From assembly GCF_023091745.1 (NCBI RefSeq), contig NW_026291498.1, positions 248,001 to 312,000 of the forward strand: a DNA stretch of 64,000 nucleotides, in the 5' to 3' direction. A program made the position numbers and the translations under genes. This document shows positions 1 to 9,548 of the stretch, piece by piece (position 1 is the first letter of the stretch; each line of letters begins with the position of its first letter). Origin of the DNA: Budorcas taxicolor. Taxonomy: Eukaryota > Chordata > Mammalia > Artiodactyla > Bovidae. Under the pieces are notes generated by a model. It did no database searches. It saw only the letters and a list, made by a program, of their open reading frames with translations, and was not told the DNA's origin.

Positions 1-71
1 TCTGGGGGACTCTTGGAATGGTGGCACGACCCTGGAGTTCCTCTCGCCGTTCCTGTTGAGAGGGCCTCCTC
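1..71 (+). repeat. Partial monomer at left edge
   Basis: This is the last 71 bases of a monomer whose body lies outside the window. It matches 4893-4963, so it belongs to the first copy of the six-monomer repeat and shows that the array continues to the left. Confidence 0.9.
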
Positions 72-600
72 TTGAGTTGCGACGGGAATCCCGGGAACTC
101 TTTCCCGACGAAGCAGGGAAAGGATCCCTCATCTCGAGCTACGAGGCGGAAACGGGGCTCCTCTGGATGTGGGCGGGACCCACGTGATTCCTCTCGAGTG
201 GAGACGGCTAGGTCGGGGAACTTCTTGATTTGCACCAAGGGTGTGAAGGACCCTTTCGAAGTTCCAGAGGTGAGGTGTGATCAGCCTCGAGACGCCTCAG
301 CGGAAATGGGCCTCATCTCCCCTGGAGGGGAGAACCTCCTGGATTTTCTCGAGTTGCGGCAGGTCTTCTCGAGTTACGACGGGGACCTCAGGGACCCGCT
401 CTGGTGGCCTCAGGAAAGGCCAGTCCCCATGCGAGTTGCTAGGGGACCTCTCGGGATTCCTCTCCCGTCCATGCCGGGGCCTCAGTCCTTGTGTGGAGTC
501 GGGGCCGGAACCTGAGGATTCCTCTCCAGTGTTGCCATGGATCTTGGGGTGCTTCTGAGTCTCCCCAGGGGAGTCAGGTCTCGTCTCGAGTGGGGTCATG

Positions 601-606
601 CACGTG
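601..606 (+). promoter_or_regulatory. E-box-type palindrome CACGTG, representative site 1 of 3
   Basis: The hexamer sits in the context gcaCGTGcgc next to a gcatgc-like palindrome and recurs at the same place in most monomers. CACGTG is the established core site of bHLH factors such as MYC/MAX, USF and CLOCK-BMAL1. Binding here is not shown by sequence alone. Confidence 0.5.
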
Positions 607-648
607 CGCTTTCCTCCCGAGCTGCAGCAGTAGTGTCACGCTTCCTGT

Positions 649-654
649 CACGTG
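649..654 (+). promoter_or_regulatory. E-box-type palindrome CACGTG, representative site 2 of 3
   Basis: The site reads ctgtCACGTGgatc, 48 bp downstream of site 1. It is present in most monomers and is lost, for example, where the array has cacgttgatc (near 19396). Confidence 0.5.
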
Positions 655-677
655 GATCAAGGGATCTGTGGTTTTCC

Positions 678-729
678 CTCGAGGCTGTCCCTCGAGGCTT
701 TCCCACGAGGCTTTCCCACAGGGCTGTGC
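678..729 (+). repeat. 13-bp microrepeat tract (4 units), representative copy
   Basis: Four 13-bp units lie side by side: ctcgaggctgtcc, ctcgaggctttcc, cacgaggctttcc and cacagggctgtgc. The equivalent tract is in every complete monomer. Variants include three consecutive ctcgaggctttcc units (near 61771 and 63403) and two cacgaggctttcc units (near 18607). Its position between two 31-bp-phased segments suggests replication slippage inside an ancestral subrepeat. Two monomers have lost exactly two units. Confidence 0.85.
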
Positions 730-735
730 CACGTG
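730..735 (+). promoter_or_regulatory. E-box-type palindrome CACGTG, representative site 3 of 3
   Basis: The site lies directly after the 13-bp tract in gcCACGTGccacc, a longer near-palindrome. Some monomers carry cacttg instead (near 17846), so it is not invariant. Confidence 0.5.
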
Positions 736-3700
736 CCACCTTGGTGTGAGTCGATCCTCGGCGTGAAAGACGAGCCGGTGAAGGGAAAAGAGGTTCCTCT
801 GGAATGGACTGAGACATCTGGGGGACTATTGGAATGGTGGCACGACCCTGGAGTTCCTCTCGCCGTTCCTGTTGATAGGGCCTCCTCTTGAGATGCGACG
901 GGAAGGCCGGGAACTCTTTCCCGACGAAGCAGGGAAAGGATCCCTCATCTCGAGCTGCTAGGCGGAAACGGGGCTCCTCTGGATGTGGGCGCGACCATCG
1001 TGATTCCTCTCGAGTGGAGACGGGAATGTTGGGGAAATTCTTGATTTGCACCAAGGGTGTGAAGGACCCTTTCGAAGTTCCAGAGGTGAGGTGTGATCAG
1101 CCTCGAGACGCCTCAGCAGAAATGGGCCTCATCTCGCCTGGAGGGGAGAACCTCCTGGATTTTCTCGAGTTGCGGCAGGTCTTCTCGAGTTACGACGGGG
1201 ACCACAGGGACCCGCTCTGGTGGCCTCAGGAAAGGCCAGTCCCCATGCCAGTTGCTAGGGGACCTCTCGGGATTCCTCTCCCGTCCATGCCGGGGCCTCA
1301 GTCCTTGTGTGGAGTCGGGGCCGGAACCTGAGGATTCCTCTCCAGTGTTGCCATGGATCTTGGGGTGCTTCTGAGTCTCCCCAGGGGAGTCAGGCCCCGT
1401 CTCGAGTGGGGGCATGCACGTGCGCTTTCCTCCCGAGCTGCAGCAGTAGTGTCACGATTCCTGTCACGTGGATCAAGGGATCTGTGGCTTTCCCTCGAGG
1501 CTGTCCCTCGAGGCTTTCCCACGAGGCTTTCCCACAGGGCTGTGCCACGTGCCACCTTGGTGTGAGTCGATCCTCGGCGTGAAAGACGAGCCCGTGAAGG
1601 GAAAAGAGGTTCCTCTGGAATGGACTGAGACATCTGGGGGACTCTTGGAATGGTGGCACGACCCTGGAGTTCCTCTCGCCGTTCCTGTTGAGAGGGCCTC
1701 CTCTTGAGATGCGACGGGAACGCCGGGAACTCTTTCCGACGAAGCAGGGAAAGGATCCCTCATCTCGAGCTACGAGGCGGAAACGGGGCTCCTCTGGATG
1801 TGGTCGGGACCCTCGTGTTTCCTCTCGAGTGGAGACGGGTATGTCGGGGAACTTCTTGATTTCCACCAAGGGTGTGAAGGACCCTTTCGAAGTTCCAGAG
1901 GGGAGGTGTGATCAGCCTCGAGACGCCTCAGCAGAAAGGGGCCCCATCTCGCCTGGAGGGGAGAACCTCCTGGATTTTCTCGAGTTGCGGCAGGTCTTCT
2001 CGAGTTACGACGGGGACCTCAGGGACCCGCTCTGGTGTCCTCAGGAAAGGCCAGTCCCCATGCGAGTTGCTAGGGGACCTCTCGGGATTCCTCTCCCGTC
2101 CATGCCGGGGCCTCAGTCCTTGTGTGGAGTCGGGGCCGGAACCTGAGGATTCCTCTCCAGTGTTGCCATGGATCTTGGGGTGCTTCTGAGTCTCCCCAGG
2201 GGAGTCAGGTCTCGTCTCGAGTGGGGTCATGCACGTGCGCTTTCCTCCCGAGCTGCAGCAGTAGTGTCACGCTTCCTGTCACGTGGATCAAGGGATCTTT
2301 GGCTTTCCCTCGAAGCTGTCCCTCGAGGCTTTCCCACGAGGCTTTCCCACAGGGCTGTGCCACGTGCCACCTTGGTGTGAGTCGATCCTCGGCGTGAAAG
2401 ACGAGCCGGTGAAGGGAAAAGAGGTTCCTCTGGAATGGACTGAGACATCTGGGGGACTCTTGGAATGGTGGCACGACCCTGGAGTTCCTCTCGCCGTTCC
2501 TGTTGAGAGGGCCTCCTCTTGAGATGTGACGGGAAGGCCGGGAACTCTTTCCCGACGAAGCAGGGAAAGGATCCCTCATCTCGAGCTACGAGGCGGAAAC
2601 GGGGCTCCTCTGGATGTGGGAGGGACCCTCGTGTTTCCTCTCGAGTGGAGACGGGTATGTCGGGGAACTTCTTGATTTGCACCAAGGGTGTGAAGACCCT
2701 TTCGAAGTTCCAGAGGGGAGGTGTGATCAGCCTCGAGACGCCTCAGCAGAAAGGGGCCCCATCTCGCCTGGAGGGGAGAACCTCCTGGATTTTCTCGAGT
2801 TGCGGCAGGTCTTCTCGAGTTACGACGGGGACCTCAGGGACCCGCTCTGGTGGCCTCAGGAAAGGCCAGTCCCCATGCGAGTTGCTAGGGGACCTCTCGG
2901 GATTCCTCTCCCATCCATTCCAGGGCCTCCGTCCTTGGGTGGATTCGGGGCCGGAACCTGAGGATTCCTCTCCAGTGTTGCCATGGATCTTGGGGTGCTT
3001 CTGAGTCTCCCCAGGGGAGTCAGGCCTCGTCTCGAGTGGGGGCATGCACGTGCGCTTTCCTCCCGAGCTGCAGCAGTAGTTCACGCTCTCTGTCACGTGG
3101 ATCAAGGGATCTGTGGCTTTCCCTCGAGGATGTCCCTCGAGGCTTTCCCACGAGGCTTTCCCACAGGGCTGTGCCACGTGCCACCTTGGTGTGAGTCGAT
3201 CCTCGGCGTGAAAGACGAGCCGGTGTAGGGAAAAGAGGTTCCTCTGGTATGGACTGAGAAATCTAGGGGACTGTTGGAATGGTGGCACGACCCTGGAGTT
3301 CCTCTCGCCGTTCCTGTTGAGAGGGCCTCCTCTTGAGATGCGACGGGAACGCCGGGAACTCTTTCCGACGAAGCAGGGAAAGGATCCCTCATCTCGAGCT
3401 ACGAGGCGGAAACGGGGCTCCTCTGGATGTGGTCGGGACCCTCGTGTTTCCTCTCGAGTGGAGACGGGTATGTCGGGGAACTTCTTGATTTCCACCAAGG
3501 GTGTGAAGGACCCTTTCGAAGTTCCAGAGGGGAGGTGTGATCAGCCTCGAGACGCCTCAGCGGAAATGGGCCTCATCTCGCCTGGATGGGAGAACCTCCT
3601 GGATTTTCTCGAGTTGCGGCAGGTCTTCTCGAGTTACGACGGGGACCTCAGGGACCCGCTCTGGTGGCCTCAGGAAAGGCCAGTCCCCATGCGAGTTGCT

Positions 3701-4892
3701 AGGGGACCTCTCGGGATTCCTCTCCCGTCCATGCCGGGGCCTCAGTCCTTGTGTGGAGTCGGGGCCGGAACCTGAGGATTCCTCTCCAGTGTTGCCATGG
3801 ATCTTGGGGTGCTTCTGAGTCTCCCCAGGGGAGTCAGGCCCCGTCTCGAGTGGGGGCATGCACGTGCGCTTTCCTCCCGAGCTGCAGCAGTAGTGTCACG
3901 ATTCCTGTCACGTGGATCAAGGGATCTGTGGCTTTCCCTCGAGGCTGTCCCTCGAGGCTTTCCCACGAGGCTTTCCCACAGGGCTGTGCCACGTGCCACC
4001 TTGGTGTGAGTCGATCCTCGGCGTGAAAGACGAGCCGGTGAAGGGAAAAGAGGTTCCTCTGGAATGGACTGAGACATCTGGGGGACTCTTGGAATGGTGG
4101 CACGACTCTGGAGTTCCTCTCGCCGTTCCTGTTGAGAGGGCCTCCTCTTGAGATGCGACGGGAACGCCGGGAACTCTTTCCCGACGAAGCAGGGAAAGGA
4201 TCCCTCATCTCGAGCTACGAGGCGGAAACGGGGCTCCTCTGGATGTGGGCGGGACCCTCGTGATTCCTCTCGAGTGGAGACGGCTAGGTCGGGGAACTTC
4301 TTGATTTGCACCAAGGGTGTGAAGGACCCTTTCGAAGTTCCAGAGGTGAGGTGTGATCAGCCTCGAGACGCCTCAGCGGAAATGGGCCTCATCTCGCCTG
4401 GAGGGGAGAACCTCCTGGATTTTCTCGAGTTGCGGCAGGTCTTCTCGAGTTACGACGGGGACCACAGGGACCAGCTCTGGTGGCCTCAGGAAAGGCCAGT
4501 CCCCATGCGAGTTGCTAGGGGACCTCTCGGGATTCCTCTCCCGTCCATGCCGGGGCCTCAATCCTTGTGTGGAGTCGGGGCCGGAACCTGAGGATTCCTC
4601 TCCAGTGTTGCCATGGATCTTGGGGTGCTTCTGAGTCTCCCCAGGGGAGTCAGGCCCCGTCTCGAGTGGGGGCATGCACGTGCGCTTTCCTCCCGAGCTG
4701 CAGCAGTAGTGTCACGATTCCTGTCACGTGGATCAAGGGATCTGTGGCTTTCCCTCGAGGCTGTCCCTCGAGGCTTTCCCACGAGGCTTTCCCACAGGGC
4801 TGTGCCACGTGCCACCTTGGTGTGAGTCGATCCTCGGCGTGAAAGACGAGCCGGTGAAGGGAAAAGAGGTTCCTCTGGAATGGACTGAGACA

Positions 4893-7800
4893 TCTGGGGG
4901 ACTCTTGGAATGGTGGCACGACCCTGGAGTTCCTCTCGCCGTTCCTGTTGAGAGGGCCTCCTCTTGAGTTGCGACGGGAATCCCGGGAACTCTTTCCCGA
5001 CGAAGCAGGGAAAGGATCCCTCATCTCGAGCTACGAGGCGGAAACGGGGCTCCTCTGGATGTGGGCGGGACCCACGTGATTCCTCTCGAGTGGAGACGGC
5101 TAGGTCGGGGAACTTCTTGATTTGCACCAAGGGTGTGAAGGACCCTTTCGAAGTTCCAGAGGTGAGGTGTGATCAGCCTCGAGACGCCTCAGCGGAAATG
5201 GGCCTCATCTCCCCTGGAGGGGAGAACCTCCTGGATTTTCTCGAGTTGCGGCAGGTCTTCTCGAGTTACGACGGGGACCTCAGGGACCCGCTCTGGTGGC
5301 CTCAGGAAAGGCCAGTCCCCATGCGAGTTGCTAGGGGACCTCTCGGGATTCCTCTCCCGTCCATGCCGGGGCCTCAGTCCTTGTGTGGAGTCGGGGCCGG
5401 AACCTGAGGATTCCTCTCCAGTGTTGCCATGGATCTTGGGGTGCTTCTGAGTCTCCCCAGGGGAGTCAGGTCTCGTCTCGAGTGGGGTCATGCACGTGCG
5501 CTTTCCTCCCGAGCTGCAGCAGTAGTGTCACGCTTCCTGTCACGTGGATCAAGGGATCTGTGGTTTTCCCTCGAGGCTGTCCCTCGAGGCTTTCCCACGA
5601 GGCTTTCCCACAGGGCTGTGCCACGTGCCACCTTGGTGTGAGTCGATCCTCGGCGTGAAAGACGAGCCGGTGAAGGGAAAAGAGGTTCCTCTGGAATGGA
5701 CTGAGACATCTGGGGGACTATTGGAATGGTGGCACGACCCTGGAGTTCCTCTCGCCGTTCCTGTTGATAGGGCCTCCTCTTGAGATGCGACGGGAAGGCC
5801 GGGAACTCTTTCCCGACGAAGCAGGGAAAGGATCCCTCATCTCGAGCTGCTAGGCGGAAACGGGGCTCCTCTGGATGTGGGCGCGACCATCGTGATTCCT
5901 CTCGAGTGGAGACGGGAATGTTGGGGAAATTCTTGATTTGCACCAAGGGTGTGAAGGACCCTTTCGAAGTTCCAGAGGTGAGGTGTGATCAGCCTCGAGA
6001 CGCCTCAGCAGAAATGGGCCTCATCTCGCCTGGAGGGGAGAACCTCCTGGATTTTCTCGAGTTGCGGCAGGTCTTCTCGAGTTACGACGGGGACCACAGG
6101 GACCCGCTCTGGTGGCCTCAGGAAAGGCCAGTCCCCATGCCAGTTGCTAGGGGACCTCTCGGGATTCCTCTCCCGTCCATGCCGGGGCCTCAGTCCTTGT
6201 GTGGAGTCGGGGCCGGAACCTGAGGATTCCTCTCCAGTGTTGCCATGGATCTTGGGGTGCTTCTGAGTCTCCCCAGGGGAGTCAGGCCCCGTCTCGAGTG
6301 GGGGCATGCACGTGCGCTTTCCTCCCGAGCTGCAGCAGTAGTGTCACGATTCCTGTCACGTGGATCAAGGGATCTGTGGCTTTCCCTCGAGGCTGTCCCT
6401 CGAGGCTTTCCCACGAGGCTTTCCCACAGGGCTGTGCCACGTGCCACCTTGGTGTGAGTCGATCCTCGGCGTGAAAGACGAGCCCGTGAAGGGAAAAGAG
6501 GTTCCTCTGGAATGGACTGAGACATCTGGGGGACTCTTGGAATGGTGGCACGACCCTGGAGTTCCTCTCGCCGTTCCTGTTGAGAGGGCCTCCTCTTGAG
6601 ATGCGACGGGAACGCCGGGAACTCTTTCCGACGAAGCAGGGAAAGGATCCCTCATCTCGAGCTACGAGGCGGAAACGGGGCTCCTCTGGATGTGGTCGGG
6701 ACCCTCGTGTTTCCTCTCGAGTGGAGACGGGTATGTCGGGGAACTTCTTGATTTCCACCAAGGGTGTGAAGGACCCTTTCGAAGTTCCAGAGGGGAGGTG
6801 TGATCAGCCTCGAGACGCCTCAGCAGAAAGGGGCCCCATCTCGCCTGGAGGGGAGAACCTCCTGGATTTTCTCGAGTTGCGGCAGGTCTTCTCGAGTTAC
6901 GACGGGGACCTCAGGGACCCGCTCTGGTGTCCTCAGGAAAGGCCAGTCCCCATGCGAGTTGCTAGGGGACCTCTCGGGATTCCTCTCCCGTCCATGCCGG
7001 GGCCTCAGTCCTTGTGTGGAGTCGGGGCCGGAACCTGAGGATTCCTCTCCAGTGTTGCCATGGATCTTGGGGTGCTTCTGAGTCTCCCCAGGGGAGTCAG
7101 GTCTCGTCTCGAGTGGGGTCATGCACGTGCGCTTTCCTCCCGAGCTGCAGCAGTAGTGTCACGCTTCCTGTCACGTGGATCAAGGGATCTTTGGCTTTCC
7201 CTCGAAGCTGTCCCTCGAGGCTTTCCCACGAGGCTTTCCCACAGGGCTGTGCCACGTGCCACCTTGGTGTGAGTCGATCCTCGGCGTGAAAGACGAGCCG
7301 GTGAAGGGAAAAGAGGTTCCTCTGGAATGGACTGAGACATCTGGGGGACTCTTGGAATGGTGGCACGACCCTGGAGTTCCTCTCGCCGTTCCTGTTGAGA
7401 GGGCCTCCTCTTGAGATGTGACGGGAAGGCCGGGAACTCTTTCCCGACGAAGCAGGGAAAGGATCCCTCATCTCGAGCTACGAGGCGGAAACGGGGCTCC
7501 TCTGGATGTGGGAGGGACCCTCGTGTTTCCTCTCGAGTGGAGACGGGTATGTCGGGGAACTTCTTGATTTGCACCAAGGGTGTGAAGACCCTTTCGAAGT
7601 TCCAGAGGGGAGGTGTGATCAGCCTCGAGACGCCTCAGCAGAAAGGGGCCCCATCTCGCCTGGAGGGGAGAACCTCCTGGATTTTCTCGAGTTGCGGCAG
7701 GTCTTCTCGAGTTACGACGGGGACCTCAGGGACCCGCTCTGGTGGCCTCAGGAAAGGCCAGTCCCCATGCGAGTTGCTAGGGGACCTCTCGGGATTCCTC

Positions 7801-9548
7801 TCCCATCCATTCCAGGGCCTCAGTCCTTGGGTGGATTCGGGGCCGGAACCTGAGGATTCCTCTCCAGTGTTGCCATGGATCTTGGGGTGCTTCTGAGTCT
7901 CCCCAGGGGAGTCAGGCCTCGTCTCGAGTGGGGGCATGCACGTGCGCTTTCCTCCCGAGCTGCAGCAGTAGTTCACGCTCTCTGTCACGTGGATCAAGGG
8001 ATCTGTGGCTTTCCCTCGAGGATGTCCCTCGAGGCTTTCCCACGAGGCTTTCCCACAGGGCTGTGCCACGTGCCACCTTGGTGTGAGTCGATCCTCGGCG
8101 TGAAAGACGAGCCGGTGTAGGGAAAAGAGGTTCCTCTGGTATGGACTGAGAAATCTAGGGGACTGTTGGAATGGTGGCACGACCCTGGAGTTCCTCTCGC
8201 CGTTCCTGTTGAGAGGGCCTCCTCTTGAGATGCGACGGGAACGCCGGGAACTCTTTCCGACGAAGCAGGGAAAGGATCCCTCATCTCGAGCTACGAGGCG
8301 GAAACGGGGCTCCTCTGGATGTGGTCGGGACCCTCGTGTTTCCTCTCGAGTGGAGACGGGTATGTCGGGGAACTTCTTGATTTCCACCAAGGGTGTGAAG
8401 GACCCTTTCGAAGTTCCAGAGGGGAGGTGTGATCAGCCTCGAGACGCCTCAGCGGAAATGGGCCTCATCTCGCCTGGATGGGAGAACCTCCTGGATTTTC
8501 TCGAGTTGCGGCAGGTCTTCTCGAGTTACGACGGGGACCTCAGGGACCCGCTCTGGTGGCCTCAGGAAAGGCCAGTCCCCATGCGAGTTGCTAGGGGACC
8601 TCTCGGGATTCCTCTCCCGTCCATGCCGGGGCCTCAGTCCTTGTGTGGAGTCGGGGCCGGAACCTGAGGATTCCTCTCCAGTGTTGCCATGGATCTTGGG
8701 GTGCTTCTGAGTCTCCCCAGGGGAGTCAGGCCCCGTCTCGAGTGGGGGCATGCACGTGCGCTTTCCTCCCGAGCTGCAGCAGTAGTGTCACGATTCCTGT
8801 CACGTGGATCAAGGGATCTGTGGCTTTCCCTCGAGGCTGTCCCTCGAGGCTTTCCCACGAGGCTTTCCCACAGGGCTGTGCCACGTGCCACCTTGGTGTG
8901 AGTCGATCCTCGGCGTGAAAGACGAGCCGGTGAAGGGAAAAGAGGTTCCTCTGGAATGGACTGAGACATCTGGGGGACTCTTGGAATGGTGGCACGACTC
9001 TGGAGTTCCTCTCGCCGTTCCTGTTGAGAGGGCCTCCTCTTGAGATGCGACGGGAACGCCGGGAACTCTTTCCCGACGAAGCAGGGAAAGGATCCCTCAT
9101 CTCGAGCTACGAGGCGGAAACGGGGCTCCTCTGGATGTGGGCGGGACCCTCGTGATTCCTCTCGAGTGGAGACGGCTAGGTCGGGGAACTTCTTGATTTG
9201 CACCAAGGGTGTGAAGGACCCTTTCGAAGTTCCAGAGGTGAGGTGTGATCAGCCTCGAGACGCCTCAGCGGAAATGGGCCTCATCTCGCCTGGAGGGGAG
9301 AACCTCCTGGATTTTCTCGAGTTGCGGCAGGTCTTCTCGAGTTACGACGGGGACCACAGGGACCAGCTCTGGTGGCCTCAGGAAAGGCCAGTCCCCATGC
9401 GAGTTGCTAGGGGACCTCTCGGGATTCCTCTCCCGTCCATGCCGGGGCCTCAATCCTTGTGTGGAGTCGGGGCCGGAACCTGAGGATTCCTCTCCAGTGT
9501 TGCCATGGATCTTGGGGTGCTTCTGAGTCTCCCCAGGGGAGTCAGGCC
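4893..9548 (+). repeat. Six-monomer HOR, copy 2
   Basis: This aligns base for base with 1-4656. The only difference I found is a at 7822 against c at 2930. Identity stops at 9549 (t against c at 4657), followed by further differences such as cattcacg for catgcacg. The copy is therefore slightly short of a full period. Confidence 0.9.

Larger units (their letters stand above)
72..887 (+). repeat. Reference monomer, 816 bp, with internal 31-bp subrepeats
   Basis: This monomer shows the internal architecture shared by the array. CTCGAG occurs at 133, 193, 286, 348, 368, 585, 678 and 691. Spacings of 93, 62, 217 and 93 are exact multiples of 31; 20 marks a truncated unit and 13 a microrepeat. 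Cutting at 31-bp steps from 193 and again from 368 gives units that mostly start with a decayed ctcgag: ttcgaag at 255, tgcgag at 430, tctgag at 554, cccgag at 616. The monomer can be summed as 60+155+20+310+52+219 = 816. A 31-bp subrepeat is established for cattle, sheep and goat satellites; assignment to it here is inference from the register. Confidence 0.85.
1..4892 (+). repeat. Six-monomer HOR, copy 1 (period 4,892 bp)
   Basis: Six distinguishable monomers (starts 72, 888, 1704, 2519, 3333, 4148) recur in the same order 4,892 bp later. Diagnostic states include the gacggctagg variant in the first and last monomers and a one-base deletion (ctttccgacg for ctttcccgacg) in the third and fifth. 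Monomers inside the unit differ clearly from each other while copies of the unit are nearly identical, which is the defining pattern of a HOR. The left end of the unit is set arbitrarily by the window edge. Confidence 0.9.

Noticed and set aside
255..285. Second CENP-B-like site starting at tttcgaag
   Set aside because: After TTCG the required central A and CGGG do not follow at the right spacing.
461..481. G-quadruplex in the monomer
   Set aside because: G-runs near ccgggg and tcgggg are too few and too far apart on one strand to make four runs of three within a normal loop limit in the consensus.
72..887. Nucleosome-phase explanation for the 816-bp period
   Set aside because: 816 is not a clear multiple of common nucleosome repeat lengths (four would be 204 bp, five 163 bp). 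The 31-bp subrepeat explains the length better.
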